Positions 17,234 to 26,298 are shown, counted from the first letter of the stretch. The stretch: DNA of 64,000 bases from Caballeronia peredens (GCA_001544595.2 FCOH02000023.1:28612-92611); one strand, 5' to 3'. Notes: generated by a model from the sequence alone, not told the origin. Numbers and translations are program-made.

Positions 17234-18163
17234 TCAGTGATTGAGCTTGCCGAGCAGCAGATACTCCATCAGCGCCTTCTGGACATGCAGACGGTTTTCC
17301 GCCTCGTCCCACACGACGCTCTGCGGACCGTCGATCACGTCCGCGCTCACTTCCTCGCCGCGATGCGCGGGCAGGCAGTGCATGAAGAGCGCGTCGGGAT
17401 TGGCGCGCGCCATCATCTCGCTGTCGACGCAATAGTCCGCGAACGCCTTCATGCGCGCCTCGTTTTCGGCCTCGTAGCCCATGCTGGTCCAGACGTCCGT
17501 GGTGACGAGATCGGCGCCCGTGCAGGCGTCGTTCGGATCGTCGAACTCCTCGAAGAACGGCTTGCTGTCTTCGGAGACCAGCGCGGGATCGAGCTTGTAG
17601 CCGAGCGGCGTCGAGAGGCGCAGCTTGAAGCCGAGGATGTGCGCGGCCTCGATCCACGTATAGAGCATGTTGTTCGCGTCGCCGACCCACGCGACGGTCT
17701 TGCCGTGAATCGGCCCGCGATGCTCGTAAAACGTGAAGATGTCAGCGAGCACCTGGCACGGGTGATATTCGTTGGTCAGCCCGTTGATGACCGGCACGCG
17801 CGAGCTTTCCGCGAAGCGCTGGATGATGTCCTGACCGAACGTGCGGATCATGATGATGTCGACCATGCGCGAGATGACCTGCGCGGAATCTTCGATCGGC
17901 TCGCCGCGGCCGAGCTGCGTGTCGCGCGTGTTCATGAACACGGCGTGGCCGCCCAGCTGGAAGATGCCCGCTTCGAAGGAAAGACGCGTGCGCGTGGAGC
18001 TTTTCTCGAAGATCATCGCGAGCGTGCGGTCGTGCAGCGGATGATAGGTCTCGTAATTCTTGAACTTGCGCTTCAGGATGCGCGCGCGTTCGAGCACGTA
18101 CTCGTAGTCGTCGAGCGAAAAATCCTTGAACTGAAGATAGTGGCGAATTTTCTTGGCGGTCAT
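17234..18163 (-). CDS. argF: Ornithine carbamoyltransferase
   Basis: The 309-residue enzyme condenses carbamoyl phosphate with ornithine to citrulline. It has the carbamoyl-phosphate motif SSTRTR (55-60), HPCQVLAD, the ornithine loop DVWTSMG and the signature FMHCLPAHRGEEV. ATG 18163 begins MTAKKIRHYLQFKD, the conserved start; the frame extends upstream without conservation. It is followed by argG, so two consecutive arginine-pathway enzymes are adjacent. No ARG box could be assigned with confidence. Confidence 0.96.
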   Translation of the reverse strand: MTAKKIRHYLQFKDFSLDDYEYVLERARILKRKFKNYETYHPLHDRTLAMIFEKSSTRTRLSFEAGIFQLGGHAVFMNTRDTQLGRGEPIEDSAQVISRMVDIIMIRTFGQDIIQRFAESSRVPVINGLTNEYHPCQVLADIFTFYEHRGPIHGKTVAWVGDANNMLYTWIEAAHILGFKLRLSTPLGYKLDPALVSEDSKPFFEEFDDPNDACTGADLVTTDVWTSMGYEAENEARMKAFADYCVDSEMMARANPDALFMHCLPAHRGEEVSADVIDGPQSVVWDEAENRLHVQKALMEYLLLGKLNH

Positions 18164-18695
18164 GAAACGCAAGCGGCGGCTTCGAACCGGCCGCTTCGCT
18201 TCGCTCGGGTGCGATGGGTCAGGGCCGGACGGCGCCGCCGTCGGGAGTGGTATCGCATTTGAGCATAAAGGATTTTCCGATGTTTGACGAGGCTGGCCAA
18301 AAGGACGAGGGTGCCTGTCCGGGCTTGACCGGCGGCCTCGGAATGGCCCGAAACGACCCGCCGGATGCCTGTGTGCGCTGCGGAAAAGAGGCCGCTGCTG
18401 TATAATTGCGATCGCTCGTTTCAACAGTTCTGCAACATAAGCACCGTTTCACGCGCATGTGCGGCGAAGGATTTTACGGAGTCCGGTCCGCGTGTCGTTG
18501 CGCGTTCGGATCACGCGGTGAATCACCCAGTGCTGTCGAGTCCGCCATCCTGTCGCGGGCGCGGCCGGCTCTTGCTTCGAGAACCGGCTCGCGAACAACC
18601 GCCCGGCGCCCATCGCTGCGCTGGCCTTCGCGGTTCCCGTCGTCCGGGTGTGCGTCCGCCGGTGCCCGTCGCCGGCCGTCAACAGGTATTGCTAC
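18164..18695. other. Non-coding interval between argF and the DUF3579 gene
   Basis: A 532-base divergent gap. It carries a perfect TATAAT at 18401-18406 on the plus strand without a convincing -35, which would leave a leader of about 285 bases before the DUF3579 start. Short open frames occur on both strands, but none has an RBS plus protein-like composition. I recognise no riboswitch. Confidence 0.5.
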
Positions 18696-19031
18696 ATGGC
18701 TGAGTCATCCCCTACCGAATACTTCATACAAGGCATCACCAAGAACGGGAAGACGTTTCGGCCGAGCGACTGGTCGGAGCGCCTGTGCGGTGTGATGTCG
18801 GGGTTCGGTCCGAAGGCGAAAGGGCCGAACGCGCGCCTGCAATACTCCATCTACGTTCGTCCGACGATGATCGGCGCCATCAAGGTCGTGATCGTCGATT
18901 CGCGCCTGCGCGACATCGAGCCGATGGCTTTCGACTTCGTGCTGAACTTCGCGAAAGACAACGATCTCTTGGTGACGGAGGCGTGCGAATTGCCGCCGCA
19001 TCACGGTACCCAGACTCAGCAGAAAACCTGA
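18696..19031 (+). CDS. DUF3579 domain-containing protein
   Basis: A 111-residue protein beginning MAESSPTEYFIQGITKNGKTFRPSDWSERL. That opening (the phrase FIQGITKNGKTFRPSDW) and VRPTMIGAIKVVIVDSRL in the middle are typical of the betaproteobacterial DUF3579 family, whose function is unknown to me. It is soluble, with no signal peptide and a single cysteine. It sits beside rpsT in convergent orientation with a shared terminator. The start is fixed by conservation; the region just upstream (AACAGGT) is a weak RBS. Confidence 0.85.
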   Translation: MAESSPTEYFIQGITKNGKTFRPSDWSERLCGVMSGFGPKAKGPNARLQYSIYVRPTMIGAIKVVIVDSRLRDIEPMAFDFVLNFAKDNDLLVTEACELPPHHGTQTQQKT

Positions 19032-19056
19032 CACGCCGCTGCTGCTAAGCGTAATC

Positions 19057-19078
19057 GGTGCGGGGCGAGCCCCGCACC
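19057..19078. repeat. Perfect inverted repeat after the DUF3579 gene
   Basis: GGTGCGGGGC and its complement GCCCCGCACC are separated by GA. This very stable hairpin begins 25 bases after the stop but has no T-tract, so it looks more like a 3'-end stabiliser or protein site than a terminator. Confidence 0.6.
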
Positions 19079-19131
19079 ACGGACGTAGCATGCGTCAGTG
19101 GGAATCGAACATCGGAATCGTACAGACGCAG

Positions 19132-19166
19132 AAAAGCCCGCCGGGGTATCCCTCGGCGGGCTTTTT
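19132..19166 (+). terminator. Bidirectional terminator between DUF3579 gene and rpsT
   Basis: The AAAAGCCCGCCG/CGGCGGGCTTTT stem with a 10-base loop has A/T tracts on both sides. Confidence 0.88.
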
Positions 19167-19253
19167 CCTTACTGCGCAGCGGAAACAGGAAGCTGCTTCG
19201 GCGAGTGTCCGGTCAGCGAAGACCGGCGGACGCTCGCCGGAAGCGAGCCGGAA

Positions 19254-19532
19254 TTACTGGGCAGCGGGGGCTTGCAGGCCCTTGATGGCTGCAGCCAGGC
19301 GGCTCTTGTGACGAGCAGCCTTGTTCTTGTGGACGATCTTCTTGTCCGCGATGATGTCCATCGTCTTGACCGACGCGTGGAACACTTCGGCGGCCTTGGC
19401 TTGATCGCCGGCGTCGATAGCCTTGCGAACTGCCTTGATGGCCGTACGGAACTTCGAGCGCAGCGCCGAGTTGTGCGAGTTGGCCTTGGCGGCCTGACGG
19501 GCGCGCTTGCGAGCTTGTGCGGAATTTGCCAT
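19254..19532 (-). CDS. rpsT: 30S ribosomal protein S20
   Basis: The 92-residue basic, alanine- and lysine-rich helical protein binds 16S rRNA early in 30S assembly. It begins MANSAQARKRARQAAKANSHNSALRSKFRT and ends with HKNKAARHKSRLAAAIKGL, both typical of S20. It has its own promoter about 225 bases upstream and a long leader, compatible with the autogenous translational control known for S20 in E. coli. Confidence 0.97.
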   Translation of the reverse strand: MANSAQARKRARQAAKANSHNSALRSKFRTAIKAVRKAIDAGDQAKAAEVFHASVKTMDIIADKKIVHKNKAARHKSRLAAAIKGLQAPAAQ

Positions 19533-19754
19533 GACGGTTCCTTATCCTGTTTCTGCTGTTACTTGTCCGGAGCGCGCGGCCGGCGAGGGCCTTGAAACAA
19601 CCCTGAAGCGGGCCATTCGAGCGTGCTGCCTTTGTCTGAAATCCCGGGAACGATTGCCCGAGAACCTCTGAAGCATCGCCGGCCTGAGCCGGAATAGACG
19701 CGAAGCCGCTCCTGATCTGCTGAATCTTCTCGATCCGGAGCTTGGAAACCCGCG

Positions 19755-19784
19755 ATTATAGCAAGGGAATATGAGACGTGACAA
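19755..19784 (-). promoter_or_regulatory. Sigma-70 type promoter of rpsT
   Basis: On the minus strand TTGTCA (19784-19779) and a perfect TATAAT (19760-19755) are separated by 18 bases, giving an rpsT leader of about 210 bases. Confidence 0.65.
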
Positions 19785-19893
19785 GTTCGGCGTGGGCGGC
19801 GCCGGCACGTGTCCGACCGATTCGACCGGTCAATATTGCGGACTTCCCCGCCACCAATGGGCGCCGTCTCATGGGAACGCCGCACGCGACCCG

Positions 19894-19899
19894 TATAAT
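19894..19899 (+). promoter_or_regulatory. -10 box of murJ
   Basis: TATAAT ends 9 bases before ATG 19909, so the murJ message would have almost no leader. No good -35 is seen. Confidence 0.45.
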
Positions 19900-19908
19900 A
19901 AGCGCCCC

Positions 19909-21459
19909 ATGAATCTATTCCGAGCCCTCCTGACGGTCAGCGGCTTCACGCTGCTGTCGCGCGTGACCGGCCTGATCCGCGAAACGCTGATCGCCCGAGC
20001 CTTCGGCGCCAGTCTCTACACCGACGCTTTCTACGTCGCCTTCCGTATTCCGAACCTGCTGCGGCGTCTGTCCGCGGAGGGCGCGTTCGCGCAGGCGTTC
20101 GTGCCGATCCTCGCCGAGTTCAAGAACAGTCAGGGCCACGATCCGACCAAGGCGCTCGTCGACGCGATGTCGACCGTGCTCACCTGGGCGCTCGTCGTGC
20201 TGTCGATCGCCGGCATGGCGGGGGCGAGCTGGGTGGTGTTCGCGGTGGCGTCGGGGCTCGAACATGAGGGCGCCGCGTACGGCCTCGCGGTCTCGATGAC
20301 GCGCATCATGTTTCCGTACATCGTCTTCATCTCGATGACGACGCTAGCCTCCGGCGTGCTCAATACCTACAAGCAGTTCTCGCTGCCCGCGTTCGCGCCG
20401 GTGCTGCTGAACGTGGCGTTCATCTTCGCGGCGGTGTTCGTCGCGCCTCATCTGAAGGTGCCGGTCTATGCGCTCGCGTATGCGGTGATCGCGGGCGGCG
20501 TGCTCCAGTTGCTCGTGCAGTTGCCGGGGCTCAAGAAAATCGACATGGTGCCGCGCATCGGCTTCGACTTCCGGCGCGCGCTCGCGCATCCGGGCGTGAA
20601 GCGCGTGCTCCTCAAGATGGTGCCCGCGACTTTCGCGGTGTCGGTCGGGCAGCTGAGCCTCATCATCAACACGAATATCGCGTCGAATATCGGGCCGGGC
20701 GCGGTGTCGTGGATCAACTATTCCGACCGCCTGATGGAGTTCCCCACCGCGCTGCTGGGCGCGGCGCTCGGCACCATTCTTTTGCCGAGCCTCTCGAAGG
20801 CGCACGTCGATGCCGACAACGTCGAATATTCCGCGCTGCTCGACTGGGGCCTGCGCATCACCTTCCTGCTGGCCGCGCCGAGTGCGGTCGCGCTGTTCTT
20901 CTTCGCCCAGCCGCTCACCGCGACGCTCTTTCACTACGGCAAGTTCGACAACCATTCCGTGGTGATGGTCGCGCGTGCGCTGGCGGCGTACGGCATCGGG
21001 CTGATCGGTCTCATCCTCATCAAGATTCTCGCGCCGGGCTTCTATGCGAAGCAGGACATCAAGACGCCGGTGAAGATCGCGGTGTTCGTGCTGATCATGA
21101 CGCAGGTGAGCAACTACGTGTTCGTGCCGATCTTCTCGCATGCGGGTCTGACGCTCTCGATCGGGCTCGGCGCGCTCGCCAACGCGGGGCTGCTGTTCCT
21201 GGGCCTGCGTCACCGCAAGATCTATCGGCCGTCGCCGGGCTGGCTGCGCTTTTTCGTGCAGTTGCTCGGTGCGTGTCTGATTCTTGCGGGCACGATGCAC
21301 TGGGTCGCGCTCAATTTCGACTGGATCGGCATGCGCGCGACGCCGCTTCTGCGTATCGCGCTGCTGGGCGCGAGCCTCGTCGTGTTCGCGGCGCTATATT
21401 TCGGTATTCTGTCCGCGATGGGCTTCAAATACGCCTACTTCAAGAGACGAACGCTTTGA
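19909..21459 (+). CDS. murJ: Lipid II flippase MurJ
   Basis: The 516-residue MOP-superfamily membrane protein flips lipid II across the inner membrane. It begins MNLFRALLTVSGFTLLSRVTGLIRE and contains AFRIPNLLRRLSAEGAFAQAFVPI, the hallmark MviN/MurJ segment. Roughly 14 hydrophobic helices follow, with a charged cavity pattern in SYADRLMEFP-like text (here NYSDRLMEFPTALLG). I use ATG 19909; the frame extends upstream without conservation. The stop overlaps the start of the SirB1-family gene (TGATG), so the two are translationally coupled. It is divergent from rpsT. Confidence 0.95.
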   Translation: MNLFRALLTVSGFTLLSRVTGLIRETLIARAFGASLYTDAFYVAFRIPNLLRRLSAEGAFAQAFVPILAEFKNSQGHDPTKALVDAMSTVLTWALVVLSIAGMAGASWVVFAVASGLEHEGAAYGLAVSMTRIMFPYIVFISMTTLASGVLNTYKQFSLPAFAPVLLNVAFIFAAVFVAPHLKVPVYALAYAVIAGGVLQLLVQLPGLKKIDMVPRIGFDFRRALAHPGVKRVLLKMVPATFAVSVGQLSLIINTNIASNIGPGAVSWINYSDRLMEFPTALLGAALGTILLPSLSKAHVDADNVEYSALLDWGLRITFLLAAPSAVALFFFAQPLTATLFHYGKFDNHSVVMVARALAAYGIGLIGLILIKILAPGFYAKQDIKTPVKIAVFVLIMTQVSNYVFVPIFSHAGLTLSIGLGALANAGLLFLGLRHRKIYRPSPGWLRFFVQLLGACLILAGTMHWVALNFDWIGMRATPLLRIALLGASLVVFAALYFGILSAMGFKYAYFKRRTL

Positions 21460-22304
21460 TGACGACAACGCGTATCCTCGATTACTTCTCCTCGCTGATG
21501 GCAGACGACGAAAGTCTTCCGCTCACGGAAGCGGCGTTGTCGCTTGCGCAGGACGCTTATCCCGATCTCGACATGCAGGCCGTGCTCGCGGAGATCGACG
21601 AGCTGGTCGTGCGCGCCCGCCGCCGCATTCCCGACGACGCCGATGTAAAGCAAAAGGTCGATGCACTCAATCGCTATTTCTTCCGCGAGCTGGGTTTCTC
21701 CAGCAATCTCAACGACTACTACGACCCGGACAACAGTCATCTGAACGTCGTGCTGCGCCGGCGTCGCGGCATCCCGATCTCGCTCGCGGTGATCTATCTC
21801 GAGATGGCCGAGCAGCTCGGCCTGCCGGTGCGCGGCGTGTCGTTTCCGGGGCATTTCCTCTTGCGCGTCGCGGCGCCCGGCCACGATCTGATGCTCGATC
21901 CGACGACCGGTCAGACGCTCTCCGAAGCGCAGATGGTCGAGATGCTGGAACCGTATGTGCAGCGCGTGGGCGAATCGATCGGCAGCGCGTTGCGCGTGCT
22001 GTTGCAGCCGGCGACGCGGCGGGAAATCGTCGCGCGCATGCTGCGCAATCTGAAGAGCGTGTATTTGCAGACGGAGCGCTGGCAGCGTCTGCTCGCGGTT
22101 CAGCAGCGGCTCGTGATCGCGCTGCCGAACAGCATCGAGGAAGTGCGCGACCGCGGCTTCGCGTATGCGCGGCTCGATTATCTGCGTCCCGCGCTCGAAG
22201 ACCTGCAGCGCTATCTCGAAGATCGTCCGGACGCCGAAGATGCGACGGTCGTCGAAACCGAACTCCACGAGTTACGCCAGCGCACGCAGCACAACGGCGA
22301 TTGA
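21459..22304 (+). CDS. SirB1 family protein (transglutaminase-like plus TPR)
   Basis: The 281-residue protein combines a transglutaminase-like region (about 60-190), with the conserved LNVVLRRRRGIPISLAVIYLEMAEQLGLPVRGVSFPGHFLLR, and a C-terminal tetratricopeptide-like stretch. In true transglutaminases a Cys-His-Asp triad is expected; here the cysteine position in this signature is serine (ISLAV) while the histidine of PGHF is present, as in other SirB1 members, so catalysis is doubtful. The gene begins within the murJ stop. The function is unknown; SirB1 was originally linked to Salmonella invasion-gene regulation. Confidence 0.85.
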   Translation: MTTTRILDYFSSLMADDESLPLTEAALSLAQDAYPDLDMQAVLAEIDELVVRARRRIPDDADVKQKVDALNRYFFRELGFSSNLNDYYDPDNSHLNVVLRRRRGIPISLAVIYLEMAEQLGLPVRGVSFPGHFLLRVAAPGHDLMLDPTTGQTLSEAQMVEMLEPYVQRVGESIGSALRVLLQPATRREIVARMLRNLKSVYLQTERWQRLLAVQQRLVIALPNSIEEVRDRGFAYARLDYLRPALEDLQRYLEDRPDAEDATVVETELHELRQRTQHNGD

Positions 22305-22308
22305 AAAG

Positions 22309-22340
22309 AAAAAAGGCCAGCGTTTGAGCTGGCCTTTTTT
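22309..22340 (+). terminator. Bidirectional terminator after the SirB1 gene
   Basis: A 13-bp stem AAAAAAGGCCAGC/GCTGGCCTTTTTT around a 6-base loop serves both convergent genes. Confidence 0.92.
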
Positions 22341-22353
22341 CATGCGGTGCGCG

Positions 22354-23112
22354 TCATTTCGGCTGCATGCGAATCGCGCCGTCGAGGCGGATCACTTCGC
22401 CGTTCAGCATCGGATTGTCGAAAATCTGCTTCACCAGCAGCGCATATTCGTTCGGCCGGCCGAGGCGCGGCGGGAACGGCACCATTGCGCCGAGCGCGTC
22501 CTGCACTTCCTTCGGCATGCCGAGCAGCATCGGCGTTTCGAACAGGCCCGGCGCGATCGTCATCACGCGGATGCCGCTCTTGCTCAGATCGCGCGCGATC
22601 GGCAGCGTCATGCCCGCGACGCCGCTCTTCGACGCCGCATAGGCCGCCTGGCCGATCTGCCCGTCGTAGGCCGCGACCGACGCCGTGTTCACGATCACGC
22701 CGCGCTCGCCGGCATCGTTCGGTTCGTTCTTCGACATCGCGCTGGCCGCGAGCCGGATCATGTTGAAGGTGCCGATGAGATTCACCGCGACCACCTTCGA
22801 GAAGAGATCGAGCGCGTGCGGACCGTCGCGGCCGACCGTCTTAGCCGCCGGCGCGATGCCCGCGCAGTTCACGAGGCCGCGCAGCGTGCCCAGGCTCAGC
22901 GCGGCATCGACGGCGCGCTGGCCGTCGCTTTCCTGGCTGACGTCGCATTTGACGAACGCGCCCGACAATTCTTTCGCGAGCGCTTCGCCCGCGGCGTCGT
23001 TCATGTCGGCGAGCACCACTTTTCCGCCTTGCGCCGCGACGAGTCGCGCGGTCGCCTCGCCCAGACCCGACGCGCCGCCGGTGATCAGAAAGACGTTGCC
23101 TTGCATCTCCAT
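22354..23112 (-). CDS. Short-chain dehydrogenase, 3-hydroxyacyl-CoA dehydrogenase type
   Basis: A 252-residue SDR with the NAD-binding TGGASGLGEATARL near the N-terminus, the VNCAGIAP motif, NTASVAAYDGQIGQAAYAASKSG carrying the Ser-Tyr-Lys catalytic set, and IAPGLFETPML. This pattern resembles type-2 3-hydroxyacyl-CoA dehydrogenases (HSD17B10-like). ATG 23112 has a good AAGGAG 8 bases upstream; ATG 23106 would be an alternative. The product probably acts in beta-oxidation of short or branched acyl-CoAs, but substrate range is not readable. It lies between two terminators and is monocistronic. Confidence 0.87.
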   Translation of the reverse strand: MEMQGNVFLITGGASGLGEATARLVAAQGGKVVLADMNDAAGEALAKELSGAFVKCDVSQESDGQRAVDAALSLGTLRGLVNCAGIAPAAKTVGRDGPHALDLFSKVVAVNLIGTFNMIRLAASAMSKNEPNDAGERGVIVNTASVAAYDGQIGQAAYAASKSGVAGMTLPIARDLSKSGIRVMTIAPGLFETPMLLGMPKEVQDALGAMVPFPPRLGRPNEYALLVKQIFDNPMLNGEVIRLDGAIRMQPK

Positions 23113-23267
23113 GTTTCTTCTCCTTGATGTGATTCGTGCGCGCGAGGGCTGGGTTGGGCGCCGCTCGCGCCGATGTTCGTCCTCGTGGGAAACGCGTCGA
23201 TTGTAGCGAAGCGGCCGCCGGCAAAATCGCACATCGCTCAAGCGAATACATGTGAACGCGCGGGCGT

Positions 23268-23296
23268 AAAAAAACCCGCTCATGAAGAGCGGGTTT
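23268..23296 (-). terminator. Terminator after adk
   Basis: On the minus strand AAACCCGCTC/GAGCGGGTTT (5-base loop) is followed by a run of seven T, downstream of the adk stop. Confidence 0.85.
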
Positions 23297-23332
23297 GATC
23301 GACGCGAGCCGCGATGCGCTCGACGAAGACGC

Positions 23333-23995
23333 TTACTTCAGCGCTTCGAACACGCGCGTGCGGATTTCATCGACGGAGCCCAGGCCCGAGATCTTGCGAT
23401 ACTCCGGCGCCTTGAGACCGCTTGCCGCGCCGTTCTTCGCCCAGTCGTTGTAGTACGCGATCAGCGGCTTGGTCTGCGCGACGTACACGTCGAGCCGCTT
23501 CTTCACGGTCTCTTCCTTGTCGTCGTCGCGCTGGATCAGCGGCTCGCCGGTGACGTCGTCGGTCATGTCGACCTTCGGCGGATTGAACTTGACGTGATAC
23601 GTGCGGCCCGACGCCGCGTGCACGCGGCGCCCGCTCATGCGCGTGATGATTTCGTCGAAGGGCACATCGATCTCGAGCACGTAGTCGATCGCGACGCCTG
23701 CGTCCTTCATGGCTTCCGCTTGCGGCAGCGTGCGCGGGAAGCCGTCGAAGAGATAGCCGTTCTTGCAGTCGTCGGCGAGCAGGCGTTCCTTCACGAGATT
23801 GATGATGAGCGAATCCGGCACGAGTTCGCCCGCGTCCATGTAGCGCTTCGCCTCGACGCCGAGCGGCGAGCCGGCCTTGACGGCCGCGCGCAGCATGTCG
23901 CCGGTGGAAATCTGCGGAATGCCGAATTTTTCCTTGATGAAGTTTGCCTGGGTGCCCTTGCCCGCACCGGGTGCGCCCAACAGGATCAAACGCAT
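23333..23995 (-). CDS. adk: Adenylate kinase
   Basis: The 220-residue enzyme interconverts AMP, ADP and ATP. The P-loop GAPGAGKGTQ is at 7-16, with DGFPRTLPQAEAM and the long LID domain with GRRVHAASGRTYHVKFNPPKV. The LID lacks the four zinc cysteines of Gram-positive forms. It is preceded by kdsB on the same strand, but the 289-base gap suggests its own promoter. Confidence 0.97.
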   Translation of the reverse strand: MRLILLGAPGAGKGTQANFIKEKFGIPQISTGDMLRAAVKAGSPLGVEAKRYMDAGELVPDSLIINLVKERLLADDCKNGYLFDGFPRTLPQAEAMKDAGVAIDYVLEIDVPFDEIITRMSGRRVHAASGRTYHVKFNPPKVDMTDDVTGEPLIQRDDDKEETVKKRLDVYVAQTKPLIAYYNDWAKNGAASGLKAPEYRKISGLGSVDEIRTRVFEALK

Positions 23996-24284
23996 GGTGA
24001 TATCTCCGAATTGTCTATAAACCGCTTCAAGCCGCGAGGCTCAATTGACATCCGGTGGCGTGGCTCGTGCGGCGTCGACGACAGGGCGCGCGGCCGAAAG
24101 GAGACGGCGGGCACCTGCGGACAGCGGCGCAACGTTGAGCGTGGCGCTGACCGGAAGGCTCGCGCAATCGCTTGATTATGCCACGGCTCTTTACGATCGC
24201 GACCGTAATAACGCGCATAGAAAAAGCCGTGACCCGCGCCGAATGGGCGTCCGGCGGGGGTATACACGAGTTGTGCGCAAGCTT

Positions 24285-25076
24285 TCAACCAGCGTGGGGA
24301 AAGAGCGCCTGGACGCGTTCGAGATCGGCGGGCGTATCCACGCCGGGGGGCGGGGCGTCCCGCGTCACGCGCACCGCGATGCGTTCGCCGTGCCATAGCG
24401 CGCGCAGTTGTTCGAGCGCTTCGGCGGCTTCGATCGGCGCCTGCGCGAGACCCGGAAACGCGCGCAGGAATTTCGCGCGATACGCATAGAGCCCGATATG
24501 GCGCAGCACGTTTTCCGGCACGGCAGGCAGCGCGCCGAGGGCGGCGACGTCGGGCCAGTGCGGCTGCCAGAGATCGCGCGTCCAGGGAATCGGCGCGCGC
24601 GAGAAGTACAGCGCGACGCTCTTCGCATCGAGCACGACTTTCACCACGTTCGGATTGAAGACGTCGGCGGGATCGTGAATCGGGTGTGCGGCCGTGGCGA
24701 TCGCGCACTCGGGATGCGCCGCGAGATGCGCCGCGACATCGCGCACGAGCTGCGGGTCGATGAGCGGCTCGTCGCCCTGCACGTTGACGACGATGGCGTC
24801 GTCGTCCCAGTTCAGGCGCGTGGCGACTTCGGCCAGGCGGTCCGTGCCGGTCGGATGATCGGAGCGCGTCAGCATCACTTCGATGCCGTGATCGCGCGCC
24901 GCTTCGACCACGCGGTCGGAATCGGTCGCGATGAGCACCTGCGTCGCGCCGGAATCGCGCGCGCGCTCGGCGACGCGCACGACCATCGGCTTGCCGCCGA
25001 TATCGGCGAGCGGCTTGTTCGGCAGGCGGGTCGACGCGAGGCGCGCGGGAATGACCGCGATGAACGGAACGGACAT
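24285..25076 (-). CDS. kdsB: 3-deoxy-manno-octulosonate cytidylyltransferase
   Basis: The 263-residue enzyme activates Kdo with CTP for lipopolysaccharide inner-core synthesis. It begins with FIAVIPARLASTRLPNKPL, the nucleotide-binding motif of the family, and continues with IATDSDRV, SDHPTGTDRLAEV and NVQGDEPLI. It lies in the lpxK-ycaR-kdsB order on the minus strand, 18 bases after ycaR, so lipid A and Kdo functions are cotranscribed. Confidence 0.96.
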   Translation of the reverse strand: MSVPFIAVIPARLASTRLPNKPLADIGGKPMVVRVAERARDSGATQVLIATDSDRVVEAARDHGIEVMLTRSDHPTGTDRLAEVATRLNWDDDAIVVNVQGDEPLIDPQLVRDVAAHLAAHPECAIATAAHPIHDPADVFNPNVVKVVLDAKSVALYFSRAPIPWTRDLWQPHWPDVAALGALPAVPENVLRHIGLYAYRAKFLRAFPGLAQAPIEAAEALEQLRALWHGERIAVRVTRDAPPPGVDTPADLERVQALFPHAG

Positions 25077-25094
25077 GTCGGGGCGGCTCGGGAT

Positions 25095-25301
25095 TCAGGC
25101 GTCGCCGGCCGGCTTGAGCGGCTCGACGGGCGTGCCTTCGACGGTCTGGCGCGCTTCGTCGACGAGCATCACGGGAATGCCGTCGCGGATCGGATAGGCG
25201 AGTTTGTCCGCGCTGCAGACGAGTTCCTGCGCCGCGCGGTCGTAACTGAGCGGGCCTTTGCAGATCGGGCAGACAAGGATTTCAAGCAGACGTGCGTCCA
25301 C
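25095..25301 (-). CDS. ycaR: Trm112 family (UPF0434) small protein
   Basis: A 68-residue protein that reads LLEILVCPICKGPL followed by LVCSADKLAYPIRDGIPVML, the Trm112/UPF0434 fold. The two N-terminal cysteines of the zinc site are present and a third sits in VCSADK. GTG 25301 is chosen because GGAG lies 5-8 bases upstream and conservation begins at DARLLEIL; an ATG farther upstream has no support. It overlaps the end of lpxK by 20 bases and precedes kdsB, the same order as in E. coli. Its role in bacteria is not settled. Confidence 0.88.
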   Translation of the reverse strand: MDARLLEILVCPICKGPLSYDRAAQELVCSADKLAYPIRDGIPVMLVDEARQTVEGTPVEPLKPAGDA

Positions 25302-26298
25302 GGAGTTTCTCCACAACAAGAGCGATGAGGCGCGGCCGGAGCACGGCTTGCACGGGAACGACCCAGATGCGTGCGTCGCGCCAGGCCCCGAATTTTACTG
25401 CATCCTTTTCGGTGATCAGGATGGCGTCGGCCTCCACGCCGGCAAACGGGTTCTCGCGATACGAATAATGATCGGGAAAGGCGCGCGTCGCGGGCGCGAT
25501 GCCCGCCGCGCGCAGCGTCGCGAAGAAGCGTTCGGGCGAGCCGATGCCCGCCGCCGCGACCACTTTTTCGCCCGCGAACTGATCGAGCGGACGGCGCACC
25601 GAGGGATCGTCGAGCAGCCACGCGTCGCCGGATTCGAGTTCGAGCGCGAACGTGTCCGGCCAGGGCGGCAGCGTGCGGTCGTACGGACTGTTGACGAGCG
25701 TCGCGTCGCGGCGGCGCGACATCGGCTCGCGCAACGGGCCCGCCGGCAGCAGAAAGCCGTTGCCGCCCAGACGGTCGTCGAACACGACGAGCTCGAATGT
25801 GCGCGCGAGGCGATAGTGCTGCAGGCCGTCGTCGGAGACGAGGACATCGACGTTCGGATGCGCCGCGAGCAGCGCCTTCGCGGCCGCCACGCGATCCGGG
25901 CAGACGAACACGGGCGCGTGCGTGCGCCGCGCGATCAGGAGCGGTTCGTCGCCGACCTGCGCGGCGACGGAGGTCGGCGCGACGCTCGTCGGCTTCGCCA
26001 CTTTTGCGCCGTAGCCGCGCGAGATCACGCCCGGCTGGAAACCGGCGGCGCGCAGCGCCTCGACGAGCGCGATGACGGTCGGCGTCTTGCCCGTCCCGCC
26101 GACGGTCACATTACCCACGACGACCACCGGCACGCCCGGATCGACACGCTTGATCCAGCCGAGTTCGAAGAAGGCGCGCCGCGTCGCGGCGATCGCGCCG
26201 AAGATGCAGGAGAAGGGCGTCAGCGCCCACGCGACCGGACCGCGTCGGCGCCATTCGCGGGCGAGAAAGTTCTCGATCGGCGGTTTGAAGTCAGACAT
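25282..26298 (-). CDS. lpxK: Tetraacyldisaccharide 4'-kinase LpxK
   Basis: The 338-residue inner-membrane kinase phosphorylates the lipid A disaccharide at the 4' position. It shows a hydrophobic N-terminal segment (ALTPFSCIFGAI), the P-loop VVGNVTVGGTGKTP at about 62-75, ISRGYG, DDGLQHYRL and ITEKDAVK. ATG 26298 begins MSDFKPPIENFLAREW; the open frame upstream is not conserved. It heads the lpxK-ycaR-kdsB unit and is divergent from xseA across 527 bases. Confidence 0.94.
   Translation of the reverse strand: MSDFKPPIENFLAREWRRRGPVAWALTPFSCIFGAIAATRRAFFELGWIKRVDPGVPVVVVGNVTVGGTGKTPTVIALVEALRAAGFQPGVISRGYGAKVAKPTSVAPTSVAAQVGDEPLLIARRTHAPVFVCPDRVAAAKALLAAHPNVDVLVSDDGLQHYRLARTFELVVFDDRLGGNGFLLPAGPLREPMSRRRDATLVNSPYDRTLPPWPDTFALELESGDAWLLDDPSVRRPLDQFAGEKVVAAAGIGSPERFFATLRAAGIAPATRAFPDHYSYRENPFAGVEADAILITEKDAVKFGAWRDARIWVVPVQAVLRPRLIALVVEKLRGRTSA

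Noticed and set aside
19102..19112. GGGAATCGAAC, resembling the complement of a tRNA T-loop (GTTCGATTCCC)
   Set aside because: The flanking bases do not pair as a T-stem and no acceptor, D or anticodon arm is found nearby. It is coincidence.
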